Below, in pieces: positions 18,196 to 28,020 of a stretch of 64,000 nt of DNA. Every line of letters starts with the position of its first letter. Position 1 is the first letter of the stretch. The position numbers and the translations under genes were made by a program. The DNA is from Streptomyces musisoli (GTDB lineage Bacteria > Actinomycetota > Actinomycetes > Streptomycetales > Streptomycetaceae), in NCBI RefSeq assembly GCF_016741855.1, contig NZ_JAERRH010000004.1:124001-188000 (forward strand), in the 5' to 3' direction. A model generated the notes under the pieces. That model ran no database searches, was not told where the DNA came from, and worked only from the letters and a program-made list of their open reading frames with translations.

Positions 18196-18789
18196 CTAGG
18201 CGCCGATGGTCTCGTGCGGGAAGCGGGCCAGGGGCGCGTCCTGCGCGAAGAACGTCTTCGCGTGCGCGAGCGCCTCTGTGTCCGTCAGTACGTCCCCGGG
18301 CTTGCTGCCGCTGCCCAGCAGGACCCCGCCGAAGCGCATGCCCATGTAGGCGGCCGAGTTGTTGAGGGTGCCCACGTACGGATCGGCGACGGAAGGCTCG
18401 CTGTCCGCCAGCGCGGCGACGCCCCAGAGTGTGCGGCCGGCCAGCGTCGCCTTGAAGTCGATGCCCGGGGTGCGCAGCCACCCGGACCAGTGGTCCAGGT
18501 AGGACTTGGTGAAGGCGGACACCGAGTACCAGTACACCGGCGACGCGATCACGATGTCCGTGGCCGCCAGGGTGGCGTCCAGCAGCAGGCCGGCCGAGGT
18601 GTCGGGTGCCGGACGCACGTGGTCGCTGTCGTGCCGCAGGTCCACGAAGTCGGGCAGCGGCTGCTCGGCGAGGCGGATCCAGCGCTGTTCCACGCCGGCG
18701 GGCAGCTGCTCGGCGGCCTTGCGGGCCAGCAGTTCGGTGTTGCCCTCGGCGCGGGTGCTGCCCAGGACGAAGAGGAAACGGCGGCTCAT
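18196..18789 (-). CDS. NADPH-dependent FMN reductase / flavodoxin-like oxidoreductase
   Basis: A 197-residue cytoplasmic flavoprotein. The phosphate-binding loop is GSTRAEGNTELL near residue 9, followed by ADIVIASPVYWYSVSA, which contacts the isoalloxazine ring, and LAGRTLWGVAALADSEP. This family transfers electrons from NAD(P)H to flavin, quinones or azo compounds. The start at 18789 (MSRRFLFVLGSTRAEGN) fixes the loop at the expected distance. It is divergent from the TPR gene. A TGCAT/ATGCA palindrome lies about 50 bp upstream and may be the binding site of its regulator. Confidence 0.88.
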   Translation of the reverse strand: MSRRFLFVLGSTRAEGNTELLARKAAEQLPAGVEQRWIRLAEQPLPDFVDLRHDSDHVRPAPDTSAGLLLDATLAATDIVIASPVYWYSVSAFTKSYLDHWSGWLRTPGIDFKATLAGRTLWGVAALADSEPSVADPYVGTLNNSAAYMGMRFGGVLLGSGSKPGDVLTDTEALAHAKTFFAQDAPLARFPHETIGA

Positions 18790-18833
18790 GGTGTCCCCCA
18801 GGTGCGTGATGTCGTACCAAAAATAAAGGCGTG

Positions 18834-18846
18834 TGCATTTTATGCA
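18834..18846. promoter_or_regulatory. Palindrome upstream of the FMN reductase
   Basis: Perfect inverted repeat TGCAT-TTT-ATGCA in an A+T-rich patch 45-57 bp upstream of the reductase ATG. It looks like an operator of a MarR- or TetR-type regulator; no regulator gene is adjacent. Confidence 0.4.
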
Positions 18847-18983
18847 TACGCAAGTAGATTCGGCCAGGGGCCGCTGGTGCGAGGCTGTGACGTCGCGGTG
18901 ACGCGGAAGCCGAAGGTGAGGCGACACACTGGTGGGCAGGACGCGTACGACCGGATCGCGACGCCGGGGGAGTGAGGACACCG

Positions 18984-20165
18984 ATGGCCCGACTCAGCTT
19001 CGAGAAGAAGCGGACGCAGCAGCCCGTGGGGCATCCGGCGGTACCCGTCCGGGTGTTCGGCGCGGGGAGCGCGTCGGTGGGCGGGACGTCGGTCCTGGCG
19101 GCGCCCGGTGAGGAGATCCAGCAGGCCGTGCTGAACCACCTCCAGCGCCTGGCCATCAGCCTCGGCGCCCCCATACAGGCCACGATTCAGGACGACCTCG
19201 CGGGCTGCGTGGTGCCTCTGGAGGTCTCCGCGGACGGCTCCAGCCGGATGACGGGGGAACCGGTCCCGACGGCCGCTCCGAAGGCGCCGGTCACGCTCGC
19301 GCGGACCGTGCCGCCGGCTACCGTGCAGCCGGGAACCGTACAGATGCCGACCGGCCGGTTCGGACCTCCGCCCATGATGGACGCAGCGGCGACGGGCATG
19401 GACGTGCCGGTCGTGGGCGTGGACGTGCCGGTCATGGGTGGGGACGCACAGTTCGTGGACGCGGGTGCCCGGGTACCGGCGGAAGCCCTCGCTCCCGCGC
19501 CGGCGGCAATCGTCGCTCCCGCGCCGGCGGAAGTCACCGCTCCCGCGCCTGTGAACCCCGTCGCCCTGGTGCCCGCGGAAGCCGTCGCCGCCCTGCTGTC
19601 GGAGCCGCCCGCTCCCGCCTCCACCCACACCCCGGCCCGCGGGTTCGACGCCGTCGCCGAGGAGGTGCTGGGGGACGGGCCGCTGACCGAGACCGCCGAG
19701 GGTGCGGAGCTGCTCACCGAGCCGATGAGCCGTATCAACGAGGCCGTGCGGGCGGGTCGTATCGACACGGCGGCGGAACTGGCCGACCGGACACTCACCG
19801 AGGCCTCCGCCGTGCTCGGCCCGCGCCATGCCGAGGTGCTGCACCTGCGCGAGCTGTCCGCCTACATCGCGTACCTGGGCGACGACCCGGCTCGCGCCTG
19901 CCGGCTGTCCGTGGACGTCGCCCGGCTGCGCCGCCAGGCGGGGGACGGGGACGCCGCGTACGGCAACGTGCGGAGCGCAGCCACGGCCTGGCGCGCGGTG
20001 CGCGATCCCGAGGAGGGGCTGCGGCTGGGCCGCGACCTGATCGACCTGTGGACGGACCTCACGGCCGAGCCGGGCCCCGCCGCGGACGACGAGCGCCCGC
20101 TGGAGGCCGCCCGCGCCCGCATGGTCCGCCTGACCGCCCGCGCGGCCAAGGCGGCACAGGTGTGA
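18984..20165 (+). CDS. Hypothetical protein with Ala/Pro/Val repeats and TPR-like C-terminus
   Basis: A 393-residue cytoplasmic protein with no signal peptide. Residues 80-215 are low complexity, rich in Ala, Pro, Val and Thr, with short repeats (GMDVPVVGVDVPVMG and APAPAxxxAPAPAE). Residues about 240-390 are helical with TPR-like periodicity (AGRIDTAAELADRTL, LGPRHAEVLHLRELSAYIAY, GDDPARACRLSVDVARL). This suggests a protein-protein scaffold, often found beside signalling or secretion genes in Streptomyces. No catalytic motif is visible. The 3' end, including the TGA, is part of a 32-bp tandem repeat, so the exact C-terminus (RAAKAAQV) may vary between strains. Confidence 0.72.
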   Translation: MARLSFEKKRTQQPVGHPAVPVRVFGAGSASVGGTSVLAAPGEEIQQAVLNHLQRLAISLGAPIQATIQDDLAGCVVPLEVSADGSSRMTGEPVPTAAPKAPVTLARTVPPATVQPGTVQMPTGRFGPPPMMDAAATGMDVPVVGVDVPVMGGDAQFVDAGARVPAEALAPAPAAIVAPAPAEVTAPAPVNPVALVPAEAVAALLSEPPAPASTHTPARGFDAVAEEVLGDGPLTETAEGAELLTEPMSRINEAVRAGRIDTAAELADRTLTEASAVLGPRHAEVLHLRELSAYIAYLGDDPARACRLSVDVARLRRQAGDGDAAYGNVRSAATAWRAVRDPEEGLRLGRDLIDLWTDLTAEPGPAADDERPLEAARARMVRLTARAAKAAQV

Positions 20166-20226
20166 CCGCCCGCGCGGCCAAGGCGGCGCAGGTGTGACCG
20201 CCCGCGTGATCGGGGCGGCGCAGGTA
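20131..20226 (+). repeat. 32-bp tandem repeat crossing a stop codon
   Basis: Three units of 32 bp begin at 20131, 20163 and 20195 and a partial fourth at 20227. Units 1 and 2 differ at one base. The first unit codes for the last 11 residues of the TPR protein; its TGA stop is the first codon-sized piece of unit 2. The remaining sequence to 20472 shows no gene, only G/C-rich degenerate repeats. Confidence 0.85.
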
Positions 20227-20472
20227 TGACCGGCCGCGCGGCGACGCCCCAGCGGACTCACGTGGCCAGGGCGGCGTGGACGGGACCCACCCCGAGCGGC
20301 GAGGGCGCCGTCCGGCACTGATCGGCGAGAGGGGCGCGGTCGCGACCGGCCCCATCGGCGAGAGCCGCGCGGATGCGACCGGCCCCGGCCGGCCGCGGAC
20401 CCGCGACCACACCGGCCCGCAGCCGGCCGGCCGCGGACCCGCGGGCGTCCCGGCTCCATGGTCCCGGACGGC

Positions 20473-20940
20473 CTAATGCACGCAGAACTCGTTGCCCTCC
20501 GGGTCCGCCATCAGCACCCACTGGCCCGAGGGCTCCTTGACCTCCCGCAGTACCCGCGCCCCCAGCGCCTGAAGGCGTGTCACCTCCTCCGTGCGCCGGT
20601 CCGGGCCGGCATGGAGGTCGAGATGGAGCCGGTTCTTGACGGTCTTCGACTCCGGTACCCGCTGGAACAGCAACCGCCGGCCGAGCCCGGTGCCGGTCTG
20701 CTGGTCGTACGGGTCGTCGGGGTGCCGTACCGCGATCAGGTCACGGAAGGCGGCCCGCCCGTGGTACTCGACGGTGGCCTCCCCGGACAGCGCGCCGGCG
20801 GACAGCAGCCGTTCGACGAGGGCGCTGTTGTCCTCGGCCGTGTAGTGCAGCGCGGCGGCCCAGAAGTCGGCCTGGGTGTGCGGGTCGGCCGCGTCGATGA
20901 CGAGCTTCCAGTGCAGCGGGGCGGGCGCCTGTGTGGTCAT
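20473..20940 (-). CDS. VOC-family (glyoxalase/bleomycin-resistance-like) protein
   Basis: A 155-residue cytoplasmic protein of the vicinal oxygen chelate fold. Two beta-alpha-beta-beta-beta halves are visible: WKLVIDAADPHTQADFWAAAL opens the first and RLHLDLHAGPDRRTEEV the second, ending WVLMADPEGNEFCVH. The last motif with its Glu and His is the usual metal or substrate contact of this family. It fits the glyoxalase-like domain group of Streptomyces proteins with no assigned substrate. Start taken at 20940 (MTTQAPAPLHWK), leaving 9 bp less than the longest frame. Confidence 0.87.
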   Translation of the reverse strand: MTTQAPAPLHWKLVIDAADPHTQADFWAAALHYTAEDNSALVERLLSAGALSGEATVEYHGRAAFRDLIAVRHPDDPYDQQTGTGLGRRLLFQRVPESKTVKNRLHLDLHAGPDRRTEEVTRLQALGARVLREVKEPSGQWVLMADPEGNEFCVH

Positions 20941-20991
20941 GGCCCTCACTTATAGCCGGGCGTGCCCGTGGAGGAGGTGGTTCCGCGCCGC

Positions 20992-21948
20992 TCAGGCGTC
21001 CGCCGGAGCCGACGTGGGGGTCTCGACGGCGCGGGCCGCCGGCACGACGAGCCGTGCCGGCCGCCTCGCGGAGCGCAGCGCGTCGCCGGTGAGGAGGATC
21101 AGCGCCAGCCAGACCAGCCCGAACCCGGCCCACCGCTCGGCCGGCATCGCCTCGTGGAAGTAGAAGATGCCGAGGAGGAACTGGAAGAGCGGGGCCAGGT
21201 ACTGCAACAGGCCCAGCGTGGACAGCGGCACGCGGATCGCCGCCGCGCCGAAGCAGACCAGGGGCAGGGCGGTGACGATGCCGGTGGAGGCGAGCAGCGC
21301 GGCGTGTCCGGCTCCGTCGTTCACGAAACTGGCGTCGCCGTGCGCGGTCAGCCACAGCAGATAGGCGAGCGCCGGGAGAAACTGGATCGCGGTCTCGGCG
21401 GCCAGCGACTCGACACCACCGAGGCCGACCTTCTTCTTCACCAGTCCGTAGGTGGCGAACGAGAAGGCGAGACAGAGGGAGATCCACGGCGGGCGGCCGT
21501 AGCCGATGGTCAGTACGACGACGGCGGCGAGGCCGACCGCGACCGCCGCCCACTGCACGGGCCGCAGCCGCTCCTTGAGGAGCAGCACGCCCATGGCGAT
21601 GGTGACCAGCGGGTTGATGAAGTAGCCGAGCGAGGCCTCGACGACATGGCCGGCGTTCACCGCCCAGATGTAGACGCCCCAGTTCACGGTGATCACCGCG
21701 GCCGCCACGGCGACCAGGCCGAGCCGCCGGGGCCGGCGCAGCAGCTCCCCGGCCCAGGCCCAGCGGCGGACGAAGAGCAGCGCGACGGCCACGAACACCG
21801 CGGACCACGCCATCCGGTGGGCCAGGATCTCCACGGCCCCGGCCGGTTTGAGCAGCGGCCAGAACAGGGGCACCAGCCCCCACATCCCATACGCGGCGAA
21901 ACCGTTCAGCAGGCCTATGCGGTGCTCACCCTCGGACGTCCCGGCCAC
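20992..21948 (-). CDS. rarD: RarD-type EamA/DMT permease
   Basis: A 318-residue membrane transporter with about ten transmembrane segments arranged as two EamA halves. Hallmarks are GFAAYGMWGLVPLFWPLLKPAGAVE at the start, HRMAWSAVFVA, NWGVYIWAVNAGHVVEASLGYFINPL and LLQYLAPLFQFLLGIFYFHE near the end. RarD proteins are drug/metabolite superfamily permeases named for chloramphenicol sensitivity; the cargo is unproven. GTG at 21948 was chosen because AAGGAGG lies just upstream and the protein then begins close to the first membrane segment; a longer ATG start at 22023 would add an Arg-rich leader. Confidence 0.9.
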   Translation of the reverse strand: MAGTSEGEHRIGLLNGFAAYGMWGLVPLFWPLLKPAGAVEILAHRMAWSAVFVAVALLFVRRWAWAGELLRRPRRLGLVAVAAAVITVNWGVYIWAVNAGHVVEASLGYFINPLVTIAMGVLLLKERLRPVQWAAVAVGLAAVVVLTIGYGRPPWISLCLAFSFATYGLVKKKVGLGGVESLAAETAIQFLPALAYLLWLTAHGDASFVNDGAGHAALLASTGIVTALPLVCFGAAAIRVPLSTLGLLQYLAPLFQFLLGIFYFHEAMPAERWAGFGLVWLALILLTGDALRSARRPARLVVPAARAVETPTSAPADA

Positions 21949-22086
21949 GGCCCCTCCTTCTTGCCCGCGCTCCCGGCATGGGCGCGCGAGGACGAAGGTA
22001 GCGCGGGCGCCCGCTACTGTCATGTCCGTCCCGCAATACGGTCATGACAAGTGGCGTGTGCGGCCTCCGGGACCCATCTGGCGGGT

Positions 22087-22268
22087 CTGCCTCAGCCTCG
22101 GAACGCGAACCGGGTCTGCCTCGGCCCTGGAGCGCGACCCGGATTGGCCTCGGCCCCGGAACCCGGCCCGGTCCTGCCTCGGCCCTGGAACCCGGCGCGG
22201 TCCTGCCTCGGTCCTGGAGCCCGGCCCGGGCCTGCCTCCGCCCTGGAACCCCGACCGGGCCTGGCTCA
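22087..22268 (+). repeat. 29-bp tandem repeat at a gene 3' end
   Basis: Six degenerate units with an exact 29-bp period start at 22087, 22116, 22145, 22174, 22203 and 22232; a seventh beginning at 22261 runs into the 3' end of the quinone-reductase gene (stop 22266-22268). Consensus begins CTGCCTCGGCCCTGGAACCC. A 29-bp period cannot keep a reading frame, so the array is non-coding. It lies between the quinone reductase stop and the rarD start. Confidence 0.85.
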
Positions 22269-23120
22269 GCCCTTGAGCGCGGCTGTGACGGCCTGCGTCA
22301 GGGGCGTGGTGGGGCGGCCGATCAGCCGGGACAGGTCGCCGGAGGAGACGGCCAGCTCGCCCTTCTCGATCGAGGCGTCCACGCCGGCCAGGACCGCGGC
22401 CAGCGGCGCGGGCAGCCCGGCGCCGGTCAGGATGCCGGCGAGGGCCTCCGTGCTGATCGGGCTGTAGACGATCTCCCTGCCGGTCTGCCGGCTCAGCTCG
22501 GCCGCGTACTCGGCGAAGCTCCACGCCTCGTCGCCGCCCAGCTCGTACGTCGTGTTCTCGTGGCCCTCGCCGGTCAGTACCGCGACCGCCGCGGCGGCGT
22601 AGTCGGCGCGGGAGGCGGAGGCGACCCGGCCGTCACCGGCGGCCTGCACGACCGCGTTGTGCTCGAGCACGGGTGCCAGGTTCTCGGTGTAGTTCTCGTG
22701 GTACCAGGCGTTGCGCAGCAGGCTGTACGGCAGGCCGGAGGCGAGCAGCACCTCCTCGGTCGCCCGGTGGTCGTCCGCCAGTGCGGCCGTCAGGCTGCCG
22801 GGGGCGCTGGTGTAGGCGAGGAGCGCCACGCCGGCCGCCTTCGCCGCCTCGATGACGACCGTGTGCTGCCGCACCCGGCCCTTGTCGAACTCGTTGCCGG
22901 AGATCAGCAGGACCTTGTCGCCGGCGGTGAACAGGTGGTCGAAGGTCTCGGGCGCGTTGTAGTCGGCGACGGCCAGCCGCACTCCGCGGGCGGCGAAGTC
23001 GGCGGCCTTCTCCTTGTCGCGCACGACGGCGGTGATCTGCTCCGCCGGGACCTTCTCCAGCAACTGCTCCACCACGTGACGGCCGAGGTGCCCGGTGGCT
23101 CCGGTGACGACGATGCTCAT
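22266..23120 (-). CDS. NmrA-like NAD(P)H:quinone oxidoreductase (QorA/QOR2 type)
   Basis: A 284-residue atypical short-chain dehydrogenase. The nucleotide-binding motif is GATGHLG near residue 7, the NADPH-specific arginine appears in VVRDKEKA, and YTSAPGS and LRNAWYHENYTENL follow in the substrate region as in QOR2 of Escherichia coli. It reduces quinones or senses the NADPH state. Start at 23120 (MSIVVTGATG) is preceded by AAGGAG. It is divergent from an HxlR regulator 93 bp away, the standard pairing for this family, so quinones or electrophiles probably induce it. Confidence 0.9.
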   Translation of the reverse strand: MSIVVTGATGHLGRHVVEQLLEKVPAEQITAVVRDKEKAADFAARGVRLAVADYNAPETFDHLFTAGDKVLLISGNEFDKGRVRQHTVVIEAAKAAGVALLAYTSAPGSLTAALADDHRATEEVLLASGLPYSLLRNAWYHENYTENLAPVLEHNAVVQAAGDGRVASASRADYAAAAVAVLTGEGHENTTYELGGDEAWSFAEYAAELSRQTGREIVYSPISTEALAGILTGAGLPAPLAAVLAGVDASIEKGELAVSSGDLSRLIGRPTTPLTQAVTAALKG

Positions 23121-23185
23121 GGTTGAGAAACTCCTTCGGGATGCCGTGATGACACTCACCGTAGGAGATGCACTGTCTTTAAGAA

Positions 23186-23210
23186 AGTACCCACTTTGAA
23201 GTAAGGTACT
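23186..23210. promoter_or_regulatory. Candidate HxlR operator in the divergent promoter
   Basis: Inverted repeat AGTACC (23186-23191) and GGTACT (23205-23210), with the palindrome ACTT-TG-AAGT (23193-23202) nested inside. It sits between the divergent quinone reductase and HxlR genes, 3 bp before the HxlR start, where a redox-sensing HxlR regulator would bind to control both. Confidence 0.55.
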
Positions 23211-23213
23211 GGC

Positions 23214-23660
23214 ATGCGGGTAAGTGGAAATGCGGGGGACTCCGAGGCGATGTGCCCCTACCGCCTCGTCCTGGAGCACGTGACCAGCCGTTGGGGCGTT
23301 CTCGTCCTCATCGAGCTGCTGGACCGGCCGTACCGGTTCAGCGAGCTGCGCCGGGCGGTCAGCGGCTACGGCGGCCGGGGCGTCAGCGAGAAGATGCTCA
23401 CCCGGACCCTCCAGACCCTGGAGCGCGACGGCCTGGTCCACCGGGACGCCAAGCCGGTCATCCCGCCCCGCGTCGACTACTCCCTCACCGCCCTCGGCCG
23501 CGAGGCGGCGGAGCAGGTGCGGGCCCTCGCCCACTGGACCGGCGAGCGCATGAGCCAGGTGGAGCAGGCCCGGCACGCCTACGACGAGAACCGCCGGGCG
23601 GTCGAGGAGAGCCGCCGGGCAGACGACGAGGCCCGGGAAATCCAGTCCCGGGCCTCGTGA
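23214..23660 (+). CDS. HxlR-family transcriptional regulator
   Basis: A 148-residue winged-helix regulator. The defining N-terminal cysteine is in CPYRLVLEHVTSRWGVLVL, followed by RFSELRRAVSG, SEKMLTRTLQTLERDGL and the wing DYSLTALGREA. In the related YodB and QorR proteins this cysteine senses diamide and quinones. A Glu/Arg-rich helix of about 35 residues extends the C-terminus past the usual end. The ATG at 23214 is favoured since Cys lies at residue 13. The gene is divergent from the quinone reductase it probably represses. Confidence 0.88.
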   Translation: MRVSGNAGDSEAMCPYRLVLEHVTSRWGVLVLIELLDRPYRFSELRRAVSGYGGRGVSEKMLTRTLQTLERDGLVHRDAKPVIPPRVDYSLTALGREAAEQVRALAHWTGERMSQVEQARHAYDENRRAVEESRRADDEAREIQSRAS

Positions 23661-23673
23661 ATCACAGCGGAAC

Positions 23674-24727
<1,054 letters not shown>

Positions 24728-24735
<8 letters not shown>

Positions 24736-26656
24736 CGATGGCCTCCTTCAGCGCCGCGGCGAGCTGTTCCGCCTTGAACGGCATGCCGTTGACCTGGTTG
24801 TAGGAGTGGGCGTCGACCAGGTACTTCGCCCGGATGAGGGTGGCGAGCTGACCGAGGTTCATCTCGGGAATGACCACCTTGTCGTAGTCCTTCAGCACCG
24901 CGCCGAGATTGCGCGGGAAGGGATTGAGGTGACGCAGATGGGCCTGGGCGATCGGCTCGCCGGCCGCGCGCAGCCGCCGTACCGCCGCAGTGATCGGGCC
25001 GTAGGTGGAGCCCCAGCCGAGGACCAGGGTCCGCGCGCCGTGCGGGTCGTCGACCTCGACGTCCGGGACCTCGATGCCGTCGATCTTGGCCTGGCGCGTG
25101 CGGACCATGAAGTCGTGGTTGGCCGGGTCGTAGGAGATGTTGCCCGTGCCGTCCTGCTTCTCGATGCCGCCGATGCGGTGCTCCAGGCCCGGGGTGCCCG
25201 GGACCGCCCACGGCCGGGCCAGGGTCTGCGGGTCCCGCTTGTACGGCCAGAAGACCTCGGTGCCGTCCGCGAGCGTGTGGTTCGGCCCGGAGGCGAACTG
25301 CACCCGCAGGTCGGGCAGCTCGTCCAGGTCGGGGATGCGCCACGGCTCGGAGCCGTTGGCCAGGTAGCCGTCCGACAGCAGCATCACCGGCGTGCGGTAG
25401 GTCAGCGCGATCCGGGCCGCCTCCAGAGCGGCGTCGAAGCAGTCGGCCGGAGTCATCGGCGCGACCACCGGTACCGGTGCCTCGCCGTTGCGGCCGTACA
25501 TCGCCTGGAGCAGGTCGGCCTGCTCGGTCTTGGTCGGCAGACCCGTCGACGGGCCGCCGCGCTGGATGTCCACCACCAGCAGCGGCAGCTCCAGCGACAC
25601 CGCGAGGCCGATCGTCTCGCTCTTCAGCGCCACGCCCGGCCCGGACGTCGTCGTCACCGCGAGCGAGCCGCCGAACGCCGCGCCGAGCGCCGCGCCGATG
25701 CCCGCGATCTCGTCCTCGGCCTGGAAGGTGCGGACGCCGAAGTTCTTGTGCTTGCTCAGCTCGTGCAGGATGTCCGAGGCCGGCGTGATCGGGTACGACC
25801 CCAGGAACAGCGGCAGATCCGCCTGCTGGGACGCCGTGATCAGGCCGTAGGCCAGGGCGAGGTTGCCGGAGATGTTCCGGTAGGTGCCCACGGGGAAGGC
25901 CTTGGCGGCCGGTGCGACCTCGTAGGAGACCGCGAAGTCCTCGGTCGTCTCGCCGAAGTTCCAGCCCGCGCGGAACGCGGCGATGTTGGCCTCCGCGATG
26001 TCCGGCTTCTTCGCGAACTTCGACTTCAGGAACTTCTCGGTGCCCTCGGTGGGCCGGTGGTACATCCAGCTCAGCAGGCCCAGCGCGAACATGTTCTTGC
26101 TGCGCTCGGCCTCCTTGCGGGAGAGGTCGAACTCCTTCAGCGCCTCGACGGTGAGCGTGGTCAGCGGCACCGGGTGGAGGCTGTAGCCGTCGAGCGAGCC
26201 GTCCTCCAGCGGGGAGCTGTCGTACCCGACCTTCTGCAGGGCGCGCTTGGTGAACTCGTCGGTGTTGACGATGATCTCGGCCCCGCGCGGGAGGTCGCCG
26301 ATGTTGGCCTTCAGGGCGGCCGGGTTCATCGCGACCAGGACGTTGGGTGCGTCGCCGGGGGTGAGGATGTCGTGGTCGGCGAAGTGGAGCTGGAAGGACG
26401 AGACGCCCGGCAGGGTGCCTGCGGGGGCGCGGATCTCGGCCGGGAAGTTGGGGAGTGTGGAGAGGTCGTTGCCGAAAGTAGCGGTCTCCGAGGTGAACCG
26501 GTCACCGGTGAGCTGCATGCCGTCACCCGAGTCCCCCGCGAACCGGATGATCACCCGGTCCAGGCGCCGCACGTCTTTCGTGCCGCCCGGTTTGCGCTGC
26601 TCTCCCACGACGGTTCCGTCGGTCTGCTCCGCTGGGCTGCTGACCTGGCTGGTCAC
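24728..26656 (-). CDS. korA: 2-oxoacid:ferredoxin oxidoreductase alpha subunit (gamma-alpha fusion)
   Basis: A 642-residue subunit with the gamma domain first (RFAGDSGDGMQLTGDRF, then NVLVAMNPAAL) and the alpha domain from about residue 215 (YPITPASDILHELS, then TTSGPGVALKSETIGLAV). It forms the heterotetramer with KorB in the cytoplasm. In actinobacteria KorAB serves as an oxygen-tolerant route from 2-oxoglutarate to succinyl-CoA with ferredoxin as electron acceptor. The nearby partial nuo cluster offers a possible sink for the ferredoxin. The gene is the first of a two-gene operon, with an inverted repeat about 65 bp upstream of its ATG. Confidence 0.94.
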
Positions 26657-26720
26657 TGAACTGGACCTCCTTCGAGGCGGCTGTCCGAGGCCGGTCGTCC
26701 CACGGACCGTCCCAGGATCA

Positions 26721-26739
26721 ACCCTACGTCGGTTAGGGT
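26721..26739. promoter_or_regulatory. Inverted repeat upstream of korAB
   Basis: ACCCTA (26721-26726) and TAGGGT (26734-26739) with a 7-bp spacer, 65-83 bp upstream of the korA ATG, in a promoter-like position. No known consensus is matched with confidence. Confidence 0.35.
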
Positions 26740-26909
26740 CGCCTTCCCGAGGCCGTCCGTGGATTGGACGGCGTTCGAGACGGCCTGTCGCGCTGACTTC
26801 ACATCATGTCTCGCGTCGCCGGAGCGCCGCTCAAGGCGCTCCCCGCGCGTGTTCCAGGTTCTCTCCTCCGGCTGCCGTCAGGGCCCCCGACCGCCCCCTA
26901 CGGGTCTCA

Positions 26910-26944
26910 CCGGACTGTTGTCCGGGTACCCCCTGGTACAGGGG
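26910..26944 (-). terminator. Twin hairpins downstream of the response regulator
   Basis: Two small stems, CCGGAC/GTCCGG (26910-26925) and CCCCT/AGGGG (26930-26944), lie 49-83 bp after the regulator stop on its strand and could end that transcript. The rest of the gap 26657-26992 holds the korAB promoter and nothing that looks coding. Confidence 0.45.
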
Positions 26945-26992
26945 AGGGCCGAGTCGCCAGGACGCCGGCACGGTGCGGCCACGGGCGGCCGG

Positions 26993-27664
26993 CTAGGAGT
27001 TCAGATAGGTGAGGACGGCCAGGACCCGCCGGTGGTCCCCGTCGCTCGGCGTCAGGCCGAGCTTGAGGAAGATGTTGCTGACGTGCTTCTCCACGGCGCC
27101 GTCGCTGACCACGAGCTGGCGGGCGATCGCCGAGTTGGTGCGCCCTTCCGCCATCAGCCCGAGGACCTCGCGCTCCCGGGGCGTGAGCCCCGTCAGCACG
27201 TCCTGCTTGCGGCTGCGGCCGAGCAGCTGCGCGACCACCTCCGGGTCCAGTGCCGTACCGCCGTCGGCGACGCGTACCACGGCGTCGACGAACTCCCGTA
27301 CGTCCGCGACCCGGTCCTTGAGGAGGTAGCCGACGCCCCGGCTGGAACCGGCCAGCAATTCGGTGGCGTAGCGTTCCTCCACGTACTGCGACAGCACCAG
27401 CACCCCGAGCCGCGGGTGCAGTCGGCGCAGGGCCACGGCCGCCCGGACACCTTCGTCGGTGTGGGTCGGCGGCATCCGCACGTCGGCCACGACCACGTCG
27501 GGCAGCTCGCCCCGGTCGTCGAGGTCGGCGATCGTCTTCATCAGCGTGTCCGCGTCGGCGACGCCGGCCACGACGTCGTGCCCGCGGTCGGTCAGCAGCC
27601 GGGTCAGGCCCTCTCTCAGCAGCACCGAGTCCTCGGCTATGACCACTCGCACCCTGTCCTCCAC
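26993..27664 (-). CDS. NarL/LuxR-type response regulator
   Basis: A 223-residue two-component regulator. The receiver domain fills residues 1-125: acidic pair in VVIAEDSVLLREGL, phospho-acceptor aspartate in DVVVADVRMPPTHTDEG, and the lysine in GYLLKDRV. The LuxR-type DNA-binding domain is LTPREREVLGLMAEGRTNSAIA with recognition helix DGAVEKHVSNIF. The two adjacent DesK-type kinases on the same strand are its likely partners. A 356-bp gap separates it from the nearest kinase, so it may also have its own promoter. Confidence 0.93.
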   Translation of the reverse strand: MEDRVRVVIAEDSVLLREGLTRLLTDRGHDVVAGVADADTLMKTIADLDDRGELPDVVVADVRMPPTHTDEGVRAAVALRRLHPRLGVLVLSQYVEERYATELLAGSSRGVGYLLKDRVADVREFVDAVVRVADGGTALDPEVVAQLLGRSRKQDVLTGLTPREREVLGLMAEGRTNSAIARQLVVSDGAVEKHVSNIFLKLGLTPSDGDHRRVLAVLTYLNS

Positions 27665-28020
27665 GATCTACCGGCCCCCCCAGCCCGTTCCCGCGGCGAC
27701 GCCCGTCCGCACGCGCGCGTGTGTGCCGCGTGCGGGCGTGACGTGTGTCCGCGGTGCCCCCGTCGTCCGTGACGTGCGTCGTCCGTGACGTCCTACGGAG
27801 ATCCAGCATTCCAGGAATCGGGCCGGACCGCCGCCGAACTCGGGGATTGCGGTCGCGGGGCCGCCGGCCACCGCCCCCGTTCGGGGACCGCGGGAGCGGT
27901 CCGACGCCCGCGGCCGGGCCGGGGAGTGCCGGGCCGTCGCCGGGCCGGGAGGAGTGCCGGGCGATGGGGCGAGGCCGTTGCCCGGCCGGGGAGTGCCGGG
28001 CGGTGGGGTGAGGGCCCGTG
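27665..28020. other. Intergenic region with G/C repeats
   Basis: 356 bp between the first kinase gene and the response regulator. It has a CACGCGCGCGTG palindrome at 27710-27721, two copies of CGTCGTCCGTGACGT near 27755-27790, and three copies of a GGCCGGGGAGTGCCGGGC-like unit between 27915 and 28005. No gene was recognised. Confidence 0.5.

Noticed and set aside
22087..22268. 29-bp periodic repeats as a CRISPR array
   Set aside because: Units follow each other without spacers and are degenerate; no cas gene nearby.
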